DNA of 64,000 nt from JAABVY01 sp964627935 (GTDB taxonomy: Bacteria; Zixibacteria; MSB-5A5; JAABVY01): positions 5,234 through 69,233 of the forward strand of contig CAZVLB010000020.1 in assembly GCA_964627935.1 (NCBI GenBank), in the 5' to 3' direction. Below are positions 16,170 to 24,089 of this stretch, one piece after another. Numbering within the stretch: position 1 is the stretch's first letter; each line of letters begins with the position of its first letter. The notes beneath the pieces were generated by a model. It did no database searches. It had not been told where the DNA came from and saw only the letters and a list, made by a program, of their open reading frames with translations. The position numbers and the translations under genes were made by a program.

Positions 16170-16967
16170 TTACATGCTGTAGAATCGGGAGATGTACAGA
16201 TGAATCAGGTAATCGCCGAACAGAATGGCAATTACAGCCGCAACCGCAAGAAACGGTCCGAATGGTATTTTGCGGGAATCGCGCAGGGAGGATGAGAAAA
16301 ACATGACCACAATCGATATCACCAGCCCGACAACCGAGGAAGCGATAAACACGAACAGGATATTTTTCCAGCCCAGAAATGCCCCCAGCATAGCGGCCAG
16401 CTTGATATCTCCCCCGCCCATACTCTCTTTTTTGAAAAGCCAGTCACCCAGAAGCGCAATCAGGAGCAACCCTCCCCCGCCTACGAGAATGCCCAGAAGC
16501 GATTCAACAACTGTCAGGTCGGGATTAACAAATGATGCTGCAAATCCGATGATTATGCCCGGGTACGTAATCTCATCGGGAATTATATAGTGATCATAGT
16601 CGATCAGAAACACCGCCAGAAGAGCCAGGGTCAGGATTGTGTAAATCGGATACTGCCAGACAGGCCCCAGCCAGACATAAAAGCCGACCACGATTATCCC
16701 GCTGATCAGTTCGACAAACGGATAGCGCAGTGATAATTTTTCGCCGCAGGATTTGCATTTTCCGCGCAGTATAATCCAGCTCAGAACCGGAATATTCAGA
16801 TATGATGGTATCGCGTAGCCGCATTTGGGACAAGATGAGCGCGGTTTGATGATCGACTTGCCTTCCGGCAAACGATAGATCACAACATTCAGGAATGATC
16901 CCAGCGCCAGCCCCATGAAGGCCAGAAATACATACACGATATAGCTTTGGGTCCAGTCGACTTCCAT
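16170..16967 (-). CDS. pilD: Prepilin peptidase/N-methyltransferase (PilD/GspO)
   Basis: A 265-residue polytopic membrane protein with all family hallmarks: the N-terminal GSFLNVVIYRLP, two CxxC pairs of the cytoplasmic zinc loop (CPKC...CKSC), and both catalytic aspartates (IDYDHYIIPD and MGGGDIKL). The enzyme cleaves leader peptides of type IV pilins or type II secretion pseudopilins and methylates the new N-terminus. The organism must therefore have such a system, although none of its other genes is in the window. The gene lies 41 bases after rsmE, at the end of the heat-shock gene string, and before the sensor kinase. Confidence 0.93.
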   Translation of the reverse strand: MEVDWTQSYIVYVFLAFMGLALGSFLNVVIYRLPEGKSIIKPRSSCPKCGYAIPSYLNIPVLSWIILRGKCKSCGEKLSLRYPFVELISGIIVVGFYVWLGPVWQYPIYTILTLALLAVFLIDYDHYIIPDEITYPGIIIGFAASFVNPDLTVVESLLGILVGGGGLLLIALLGDWLFKKESMGGGDIKLAAMLGAFLGWKNILFVFIASSVVGLVISIVVMFFSSSLRDSRKIPFGPFLAVAAVIAILFGDYLIHLYISRFYSM

Positions 16968-17008
16968 AATATAATTGTCGGAAAAATGCGGTTTTTATTA
17001 ACTTGTGA

Positions 17009-17758
17009 TTATTCCAGCTCGCCCAGATGGCTCAGGGCCAGCGATGTAAACGCTATTGCCGCAGTTTCGAAGCGGAGCCTGCGCGGGCCGAGTGAAATTG
17101 GCAGGGCGCCGGAATTTTCCAGCACTATTTTCTCCTCACGGGAGAAGCCGGCCTCGGGCCCGATTATAAGAAGCAGCCATTTGGGAATCCGCCCCTTGAG
17201 GGCAGAATGAATTGGCAAAGCATCCTTATTCAGATCGGCATACAGCGCCATATCATAGTACTGGATATACTTTTCAAAATTATGCGAACGCCCGATATCC
17301 TGCATCTCCGGCAGGACACATCTGAGAGACTGCTTGATCGCGCTGATCCCGAGACGTTTATGGCGCTCAATTTTATTCTCTATACGGTCATTATCTTTTT
17401 TTATAATCGATTTATCGGCAGTGTAGTAAACGAATTTCGATACACCCAGCTCGGTGCATCTGGTAATCACCAGGTCCAGCTTGGGATCCTTGGTCCAGGG
17501 TAACGCCAGCGAGAGCTTCATGTGCGGCTCATTGATATCCAGATCAGTATTCAGAATCTTGCCCTGTGCGTTTTTACCGGAGGTATCAGTCAGCCTGATC
17601 TGATAACGGTTCCCCAGACCATCCACGGCATAAATACGATCCCCTTCCAATTTGCGGCAGACCTTGACAATATGCCTGGTCTCGTCTTCGGGAAACTCGA
17701 TTAACTCGCCGTCCAAGGATGACGGTGATATATAGAAATAGGTGAATGCTTCCTGCAT
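17009..17758 (-). CDS. rsmE: 16S rRNA (uracil-1498-N3)-methyltransferase RsmE
   Basis: A 249-residue SPOUT-class methyltransferase of normal length. The knot region contains IGPEAGFSREE and LGPRRLRFETAAI, the usual RsmE cofactor motifs (LGxRILRxETA in most members). It methylates U1498 of 16S rRNA using S-adenosylmethionine. It begins one base after the prmA stop, a common arrangement, and continues the hrcA-grpE-dnaK-dnaJ-prmA string. Confidence 0.93.
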   Translation of the reverse strand: MQEAFTYFYISPSSLDGELIEFPEDETRHIVKVCRKLEGDRIYAVDGLGNRYQIRLTDTSGKNAQGKILNTDLDINEPHMKLSLALPWTKDPKLDLVITRCTELGVSKFVYYTADKSIIKKDNDRIENKIERHKRLGISAIKQSLRCVLPEMQDIGRSHNFEKYIQYYDMALYADLNKDALPIHSALKGRIPKWLLLIIGPEAGFSREEKIVLENSGALPISLGPRRLRFETAAIAFTSLALSHLGELE

Positions 17759-17759
17759 A

Positions 17760-18659
17760 TCATTCTGTCCTTAGAATATAGCACAACCATTCATTCAGCC
17801 GTATTATTTCTATATCGGCAGAAATCTTTTTTTCAAAATATCGATTTAAATCTTCGCGCTGATTATCCAGGATGCCGGAGAGAATCATCGCCCCCCCGGG
17901 GTTGAGCGCCTCCATAAATGAATCAAAATGATCTACGATGCCGTCATATATCAGGTTGGAGATAACCACATCATAATAGGCCTTTTTATCGACCTGTTCC
18001 ATTGAACCCAGACGAGCCTCGAAGACATTGGCGACATTGTTGATCTGCGCATTTTCGATTGCGTTGGGAATCGCTTCGGGATCGATATCGAGGCCCAGGA
18101 TTTCCGTGGCACCCAGCATGGCGGCATAAATCGAGAGTATGCCCGATCCGGTTCCCAGATCAAGGACTTTCATGCACGGTTCGATTATTTTTTTGACCGC
18201 CTGAAGGCAGAGATGAGTGGTTTCATGTTTGCCTGTACCGAAGGCCATCTTGGGCTCAATGGTGATGATTTTTTTTCCGGGATATTCGGACTCATCCCAG
18301 GGCGTTTTTATGACCAGGTCATCGATTTCGACAGATTGAAATTCACGCTGATATTCCATGATCCAGTCGATTGCCTTGATTCTTTTTGAACTTATTCTGT
18401 CATCGATTTCCCGATCGGGCAGGATTTCCATCAGTGAAAGATACTTCTTGATTTTTTCCAGCTTATCCTCGGGATCGCTATCCATGGGGATGTAGCAGAC
18501 AAGCGCGGTTTCATCTTCGAGGTCTTCCGTTATAAGCCCGAAAGCTATTTCCTCGATAATGAAATTTGAAAGCAGTTCCTCGAATTCAGGCTTGATGCGG
18601 ATCCTGACTTCGAGATAACCGGCTTGTGAGGATTCGATATCTCTTGCCTTCTCAGACAC
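17760..18659 (-). CDS. prmA: Ribosomal protein L11 methyltransferase PrmA
   Basis: A 299-residue class I methyltransferase. VLDLGTGSGILSIYAAMLGA is the S-adenosylmethionine loop, and VISNLIYDG is the NPPY/NI-like catalytic motif of PrmA. The N-terminal 110 residues form the L11-recognition domain. Its start overlaps the end of dnaJ by 8 bases, which implies coupled translation. The position after dnaJ and before rsmE is widely conserved in bacteria. Confidence 0.92.
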   Translation of the reverse strand: MSEKARDIESSQAGYLEVRIRIKPEFEELLSNFIIEEIAFGLITEDLEDETALVCYIPMDSDPEDKLEKIKKYLSLMEILPDREIDDRISSKRIKAIDWIMEYQREFQSVEIDDLVIKTPWDESEYPGKKIITIEPKMAFGTGKHETTHLCLQAVKKIIEPCMKVLDLGTGSGILSIYAAMLGATEILGLDIDPEAIPNAIENAQINNVANVFEARLGSMEQVDKKAYYDVVISNLIYDGIVDHFDSFMEALNPGGAMILSGILDNQREDLNRYFEKKISADIEIIRLNEWLCYILRTE

Positions 18660-19818
18660 CCAGGCTCTCCCACAGTTTCTGGAAAAGATTCTTGGATGAT
18701 TTCGGCGGCTTTATGCCTTCACGGTCAGCCAGTTCCTCGAACAGCTTTTTGGTTTCGGCATCCAGTTTCTCCGGGGTCCAGACAATCACGCGAACAAGCT
18801 GATCGCCCCTACCCATTCCGCGCAGATGTCTTATTCCCTTATTGCGGAATTTGAACAGCTTACCAGACTGAGTACCGGCCGGCACCTTTAATTCGAGGTC
18901 ACCGTCCAGTGATGGAACTTTAAGCATGGCACCCAGCGCGGCCTGCGAAAATGAGATCGGTGTTTCGTAGATTATATGATCACCCTGCCGTGTGAAATGC
19001 TCATGCTCCTGTTCCTTAATCATGACTATCACATCACCTGGCGGACCATTGCGCGGGCCGTAATTTCCCTGGCCCGATAATGTCAGATAATTTCCGGTTG
19101 TCACACCGGCCGGGATCTTGACATTCAGTTTCTTCTGTTTATCAACCAGGCCATTGCCCTTGCATTTTGGACAGTATTCAGTAATGATCGTGCCCTCGCC
19201 ATGGCAGTATTCGCAGGGCATCACCCGCACCATCTGTCCCAGAAGCGACCGGGTAACATGACGAACCTCGCCTGAGCCTTTGCATTGCGGGCAGGTTTTC
19301 ACCGCCGATTCATCTTTGCCGCCCTTGCCATCACATTCCGGGCAGACATCTTTATAATCAACTTCGATTTCAGTCTCAACGCCCTCGGCAATTTCTTCCA
19401 GGGTCAGATCGAGGTTGACCTGGAGATCCTCGCCGCGCTGGACTCTCCGGCCACCCCGGCCACGTCCTCCACCGAATCCGAAGATATCCTCCATACCGCC
19501 GAATCCACCGAAATCGCGCATAAATGCGCGCAGGGCATCGGCAAGATCAAATGCACCGAAACCGCCGAATCCGCCGGCGCCGGCCTGCTGATGAATTCCG
19601 GCATGGCCATACTGGTCGTAGATCTGGCGTTTCTGAGGATCTTTCAGGACCTCGTAGGCCTCGGTTGCCTCCTTGAATTTATCTTCGGCTTCCTTATCAC
19701 CCGGATTGCGGTCGGGATGATACTTCAGGGCCATCTTGCGATAGGCCTTTTTGATTTCATCCGGGCCCGCCTGACGGGTTATGCTTAATATTTCGTAGTA
19801 GTCTCTCTGAGTCGGCAT
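18652..19818 (-). CDS. dnaJ: Chaperone DnaJ (Hsp40)
   Basis: A 388-residue full-length DnaJ. It has a J domain with KYHPDRNPGD (HPD stimulates DnaK ATPase), a Gly/Phe-rich linker (about 75-125), and four zinc-binding CxxCxGxG repeats (CPECDGKG, CPQCKGSG, CEYCHGEG, CPKCKGNG). The C-terminal substrate-binding domain follows. It lies 21 bases after dnaK in the CIRCE-controlled operon. Confidence 0.96.
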   Translation of the reverse strand: MPTQRDYYEILSITRQAGPDEIKKAYRKMALKYHPDRNPGDKEAEDKFKEATEAYEVLKDPQKRQIYDQYGHAGIHQQAGAGGFGGFGAFDLADALRAFMRDFGGFGGMEDIFGFGGGRGRGGRRVQRGEDLQVNLDLTLEEIAEGVETEIEVDYKDVCPECDGKGGKDESAVKTCPQCKGSGEVRHVTRSLLGQMVRVMPCEYCHGEGTIITEYCPKCKGNGLVDKQKKLNVKIPAGVTTGNYLTLSGQGNYGPRNGPPGDVIVMIKEQEHEHFTRQGDHIIYETPISFSQAALGAMLKVPSLDGDLELKVPAGTQSGKLFKFRNKGIRHLRGMGRGDQLVRVIVWTPEKLDAETKKLFEELADREGIKPPKSSKNLFQKLWESLGV

Positions 19819-19839
19819 AAATCCAATCTGATTTGCTGA

Positions 19840-21777
19840 TTAACTTTCTTTCTTATCCTCATCGACGACTTCAAAATCGGCGTCAACAGCACCCTCACCG
19901 CCCTCTTCGGCACCTTCTTCAGCAGCACCTGCGGATTCACCGCCGGGCTGTGCACCGGCCTGGGCCTGCTCCTGAGCCGAGGCCTGCTGATACATCTGCT
20001 CGGCAAGCTTATGCGATGATTTCATCAGGTCGTCAATTTTCTGCTTTATAATCTCTGTCTGATCGGTTTCCATGGCCGATTTCAGCTTCTGAATCGATTC
20101 CTCGATATTCTTCTTATCTTCATCGGAAACTTTGTCGCCATGCTCACGCAATGTCTTCTCGGTGGTGTAGATCAACTGGTCGGCCTGATTGCGGGTATCG
20201 ATCAGCTCTTTCTTCTTCTTATCCTCTTCCTCATGAGCTTCGGCATCGTTAACCATCTTATCGATTTCCTGATCGCTTAAACCGGAGGAGGACTCGATCC
20301 TGATCTTCTGTTCCTTGCCCGTGGCCTTATCCTTGGCGGAGACATTGACAATACCGTTGGCATCGATATCGAATGTTACCTCGATCTGCGGTACACCTCT
20401 CGGGGCCGGGGGAATATCGGTCAGATCGAATCTTCCCAGGGTACGATTATCGACCGCCATCTCGCGTTCGCCCTGCAGGACATGAATTGACACTGCCGGC
20501 TGATTATCGGTCGCAGTCGAGAATATCTGGCTCTTTTTGGTCGGGATAGTGGTATTGCGTTCGATCAGCCTGGTCATAACGCCGCCCAGTGTCTCGATAC
20601 CGAGTGACAACGGGGTGACATCCAGAAGCAGGACATCCTTGACATCGCCGGATAAAACGCCGCCCTGGATTGCCGCGCCGATAGCCACAACTTCGTCAGG
20701 ATTGACACTGCGGTTGGGATCGCGGCCGAACAGTTCTTTTACAATCTCCTGCACTTTGGGCATACGGGTCTGACCGCCTACAAGTATGACCTCATCGATA
20801 TCCGAGGCGGAAAGACCGGCATCTGAAATGGCCTGCTTGCAGGGGCCAACAGTACGATTTACAAGATCTTCCGTCAACTGCTCCAGCTTGGAACGGCTGA
20901 GCGTAATATCCAGATGCTTGGGACCGCTCTGGTCGGCTGTAATAAAGGGCAAATTAATCGAGGTCTGGTTGGTGCTGGAAAGTTCGCATTTGGCTTTCTC
21001 CGCCGCTTCCTTGAGACGCTGCAGGGCCATACGATCCTGGCGAAGATCGATGCCGTTTTCCCTTTTGAATTCATCGGCCAGCCAGTCGATAATTTTCTGG
21101 TCGAAATCATCGCCGCCCAGATGAGTATCGCCGTTGGTCGAACGAACCTCGAAGACACCCTCGCCAAGTTCCAGTATTGATATATCGAAAGTACCGCCAC
21201 CCAGGTCATAGACGGCGATTTTCTGGTCTGTCTTTTTATCCAGGCCATAGGCCAGCGATGCCGCTGTGGGCTCATTGATTATTCGCAGCACTTCAAGTCC
21301 GGCGATCTTGCCGGCATCCTTGGTAGCCTGTCTCTGGGAATCATTAAAATATGCCGGTACCGTAATCACCGCCTGGGTAACTTTCTGGCCCAGGTATTCC
21401 TCGGCCGTCTTTTTCAGATTCTGCAGAATCATGGCCGAAATCTGCGGCGGGGCATATTCCTCATCGCCTGCTTTTACACGGCAATCGCCCTCGGCATTGG
21501 CTTCCACTTTATATGGTACAATCTTTTCCTCTTCGGAGACCTCGGCATGGCGCCGTCCCATAAAACGTTTGATCGAAAACACCGTGTTTTCAGGATTTGT
21601 AACAGCCTGACGTTTGGCCGGCTGGCCCACAAGGCGTTCTCCTGTTTTGGCAAATGCCACCACTGATGGCGTGGTACGGTTGCCTTCCGCGTTGGGGATA
21701 ACAACGGCATCATTGCCTTCCATAACTGCCACACATGAATTTGTCGTACCCAGGTCTATTCCGATAACTTTTCCCAT
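19840..21777 (-). CDS. dnaK: Chaperone DnaK (Hsp70)
   Basis: A 645-residue Hsp70. The ATPase domain has GIDLGTTNSCVAVMEG at the N-terminus, IINEPTAASLAYG, VYDLGGGTFDISI and VILVGGQTRMP. The substrate-binding domain begins after the DVTPLSLGIETLGG segment. A lid follows, and a Gly/Ala/Glu-rich tail ends in ADFEVVDEDKKES, similar to the usual EEVD-like acidic end. It folds and refolds proteins with GrpE and DnaJ, both encoded in the same operon. Confidence 0.97.
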   Translation of the reverse strand: MGKVIGIDLGTTNSCVAVMEGNDAVVIPNAEGNRTTPSVVAFAKTGERLVGQPAKRQAVTNPENTVFSIKRFMGRRHAEVSEEEKIVPYKVEANAEGDCRVKAGDEEYAPPQISAMILQNLKKTAEEYLGQKVTQAVITVPAYFNDSQRQATKDAGKIAGLEVLRIINEPTAASLAYGLDKKTDQKIAVYDLGGGTFDISILELGEGVFEVRSTNGDTHLGGDDFDQKIIDWLADEFKRENGIDLRQDRMALQRLKEAAEKAKCELSSTNQTSINLPFITADQSGPKHLDITLSRSKLEQLTEDLVNRTVGPCKQAISDAGLSASDIDEVILVGGQTRMPKVQEIVKELFGRDPNRSVNPDEVVAIGAAIQGGVLSGDVKDVLLLDVTPLSLGIETLGGVMTRLIERNTTIPTKKSQIFSTATDNQPAVSIHVLQGEREMAVDNRTLGRFDLTDIPPAPRGVPQIEVTFDIDANGIVNVSAKDKATGKEQKIRIESSSGLSDQEIDKMVNDAEAHEEEDKKKKELIDTRNQADQLIYTTEKTLREHGDKVSDEDKKNIEESIQKLKSAMETDQTEIIKQKIDDLMKSSHKLAEQMYQQASAQEQAQAGAQPGGESAGAAEEGAEEGGEGAVDADFEVVDEDKKES

Positions 21778-21808
21778 TTATCCCTCCGAAATCAATTTAA
21801 TTTTCGTG

Positions 21809-22417
21809 CTAAGCTGAAGCCGGTTTGGCCACAGATACTTTTGAATGCCGGATCACCCGGCCCTTGAGCTTGTAGCCCTTCTGGAATTCTTCGACCACAT
21901 GATCTTCCGGGACTTCATCGGTCTGAACAGCCATTACCGCATCATGAAGCTCCGGGTCAAATTCCTTGCCCTCGGCATGAATCTCTTCCAGACCCTGTTC
22001 TTTGAGCAGATTCTGGAATTGATTGTAGATCAGCTCCATGCCCTTTTGAAACGCCTCGATATCGGAGCTGCTCTCTGATGACATGGCGCGCTGGAAATTG
22101 TCGAGTATCTCCAGAAGAGATGTGATCAGGCCACGGTTGGCAGTTTCCACCAGGTTACCGAATTCGCGTGCTGTGCGTTTTTTGTAATTTTCGAATTCGG
22201 CCGCCAGGCGCATATATTTGTCATTCTTATCTTCGAGTTCTCTTTTTAGCTGATCTATTTCGGAAACGGCTTCTTCATCGATCTCAGCATTACCCTGTCG
22301 GCTTTCGACTTCTTCCGTTTCCCGCTCCTGATTCTCGTAATCTACTTTTATTTCTTCGCCTTCGTCGTAATCTTTTTCATTCATTTCTTCGTCTGTCCTG
22401 TGTTCCTCATTGCTCAT
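21809..22417 (-). CDS. grpE: Nucleotide exchange factor GrpE
   Basis: A 202-residue protein with a long acidic N-terminal tail (1-55), a coiled coil (about 55-90) containing RLAAEFENYKKRT, and a C-terminal beta domain (EFDPELHDAVM...GYKLKGRVIRHSKVSVAKP) that is diagnostic of GrpE. It releases ADP from DnaK. It follows hrcA by 10 bases and precedes dnaK by 31. Confidence 0.95.
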   Translation of the reverse strand: MSNEEHRTDEEMNEKDYDEGEEIKVDYENQERETEEVESRQGNAEIDEEAVSEIDQLKRELEDKNDKYMRLAAEFENYKKRTAREFGNLVETANRGLITSLLEILDNFQRAMSSESSSDIEAFQKGMELIYNQFQNLLKEQGLEEIHAEGKEFDPELHDAVMAVQTDEVPEDHVVEEFQKGYKLKGRVIRHSKVSVAKPASA

Positions 22418-22427
22418 CTTTACACCC

Positions 22428-23453
22428 CTAATCCTTTGAAAGTATTTTGCTTAGAATCTTGGATGTATAATCAACTATAGACATCAATTTTGAATATTCC
22501 ATTCGTGTGGGCCCAATCACGCCGATCGTGCCCTTCGATTTTCCGGCGCTGTAGGTAGCGGTTACCATACTGCACCCCTCCAGCATACCCAGGTTGGCAT
22601 CCTTGCCGATTGTCACAACCACGCCATCGAATAATGTCGCCGCATCCAGTGATTGTATCAGTCTCTGGCGTTCTTCAAGTATGCCGATCAATTTCTGGAG
22701 CTGTTTGGGATCCTGAAATTCCGGCTGCATGGTAATATTGGATGTGCCCACCAGGTGAAGATCCTTGTCGCTTGGCAGTTTCAGGATTTCCTCGGTCGAA
22801 TCCATAAACAGGCGGATCAGCTTGGGATCACCATAGGTAATGTCGGACAGGCGCTCATTGATGGTTTCGATTATTATGCCCAGCTTCTCACCCGCCAAAC
22901 GTTCATTTAGAATCTGAGCAGTCTCCTCAACCAGCTTGGGATTGATGGCAGATTCCACTTCCATGACAACTGATCGAACCAGGCCGGATTTGATCGCAAC
23001 AATTACAAGCAAACGATCATCCGCAACTGGAATAAGCTCCAGCTTGGTGAGAATACCCTCATTGAAACGGGGCGCCATGGAAATACCAAGCTGATTTGAA
23101 ACCCTTGATAAAACCCGGCAGGATTGCTCGAGTATCTGATCAATGGCGATACTCCCTGCTGTCAATTCGGCCAGGATCACCTCTTGCTGATTTGGGTCCA
23201 GCGGCTCGATCTGCATCAGGCTGTTGACATAAATCCGATAGGCTGATTCCGTGGGAATTCGCCCGGCCGAGGTATGCGGCTGATAGACCAGCCCCTGCTC
23301 CTCCAGGTCCTGCAAGGTGTTGCGGATTGTTGCCGGAGATACGCCCAGTTTGTATTTTGATGCCAGCCTGCGCGACCCCACCGGTTTGGCGGTTTTTATA
23401 TAGCTGTCAATCAGCGCGCTAAGTACCTGTATTTCACGAGTGGATAAATTCAT
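22428..23453 (-). CDS. hrcA: Heat-inducible transcription repressor HrcA
   Basis: A 341-residue HrcA. The winged-helix N-terminus includes YIKTAKPVGSRRLASKY and VSPATIRNTLQDLEEQGL, which contact the CIRCE operator. The C-terminal GAF-like region includes TIGVIGPTRMEYSKLMSIVDY. It represses the hrcA-grpE-dnaK-dnaJ operon until misfolded proteins accumulate. A near-perfect CIRCE site lies 33 bases upstream, so the gene represses itself. Confidence 0.96.
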   Translation of the reverse strand: MNLSTREIQVLSALIDSYIKTAKPVGSRRLASKYKLGVSPATIRNTLQDLEEQGLVYQPHTSAGRIPTESAYRIYVNSLMQIEPLDPNQQEVILAELTAGSIAIDQILEQSCRVLSRVSNQLGISMAPRFNEGILTKLELIPVADDRLLVIVAIKSGLVRSVVMEVESAINPKLVEETAQILNERLAGEKLGIIIETINERLSDITYGDPKLIRLFMDSTEEILKLPSDKDLHLVGTSNITMQPEFQDPKQLQKLIGILEERQRLIQSLDAATLFDGVVVTIGKDANLGMLEGCSMVTATYSAGKSKGTIGVIGPTRMEYSKLMSIVDYTSKILSKILSKD

Positions 23454-23485
23454 GCTTGTTAAATCAATACGTCAAAAATCACCTT

Positions 23486-23512
23486 TTAGCACTCAGACTG
23501 CCTGAGTGCCAA
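23486..23512. promoter_or_regulatory. CIRCE operator (HrcA binding site)
   Basis: TTAGCACTC - 9 bases - GAGTGCCAA on the plus strand. It matches the CIRCE consensus at 17 of 18 arm positions (C for T in the second arm). It starts at the last base of the -10 box and covers the transcription start of the hrcA operon. Confidence 0.95.
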
Positions 23513-23540
23513 TTGTATATCAAAAAAAATAGGCTGTCAA
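23512..23540 (-). promoter_or_regulatory. Sigma-70 promoter of the hrcA-grpE-dnaK-dnaJ operon
   Basis: TTGACA (23540-23535), 17-base spacer, TACAAT (23517-23512) on the minus strand. The last base of the -10 box coincides with the edge of the CIRCE site, so HrcA would block initiation. Confidence 0.85.
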
Positions 23541-23646
23541 GCCTAATCTAATTTTCCCCGCTCAGCAGGTTATAACGCAAAAGAGATCAATATGTTCGTG
23601 AATTTTTTTGGCTAGTTCACCCGGCTTTTTAGACCGGGTATTAACT

Positions 23647-24000
23647 CTATTTTCTTTCGGCCTTTTTGTTGTTCGATTTTGACTTGTCGGCAGGTTTGGC
23701 ACTCGAATCCGGCTGCTTTACTTTGCTGTTATCCGGCTGATAGCTGTCAGGTGACGGCTCTTTGGGCTGTTCCTGTTTCTGTTCCGGCTCACGTTTCGGC
23801 TCGACCTTGGTACGCTGTTTCTGCTGACGTTCCAGGCTGTCATCGATACCATTATTGTTGTTATCGATAAAATCCTGGTACTGTTTCTCGGACTTGACCT
23901 TGTTCTCGCCCTGCTCCTGCTTCTTGACCTTATCAACCGCAAACAGATTGCCGCCGGCCAGGAATAAGGCCATTATTATTATCAGTATATACCGTTTCAT
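23647..24000 (-). CDS. Small exported Lys/Gln/Pro-rich protein with an EF-hand-like loop
   Basis: A 117-residue protein from the ATG at 24000. AGGTGA lies six bases upstream, and a further in-frame ATG at 24015 has no such site. The signal peptide runs to about GGNLFA. The mature protein is low in complexity and rich in K, Q, E, P and S. It contains DNNNNGIDDSLE, which resembles a calcium-binding loop of the thrombospondin-3/dockerin type. No family is recognised. It follows the DUF4384-like gene by about 90 bases. Confidence 0.6.
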   Translation of the reverse strand: MKRYILIIIMALFLAGGNLFAVDKVKKQEQGENKVKSEKQYQDFIDNNNNGIDDSLERQQKQRTKVEPKREPEQKQEQPKEPSPDSYQPDNSKVKQPDSSAKPADKSKSNNKKAERK

Positions 24001-24089
24001 TTTGTTCACCTGCATGCTATAGTGTCGGCAAATCGTAAATTTGTCAACAATTATATTTTAGCGCCCTTTTTGTAAAGAGTTCCAAATCA

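Noticed and set aside
23617..23640. Terminator for the small exported protein gene (ACCCGG...CCGGGT hairpin)
   Set aside because: The stem is real, but the sequence after it on the minus strand is A-rich rather than T-rich, so it does not look like an intrinsic terminator.
24019..24047. Promoter before the small exported gene at 23647-24000
   Set aside because: A good TTGACA (24047-24042) exists, but no -10 box lies at normal spacing (the best, TATAGC, is 20 bases away). I therefore did not list it.
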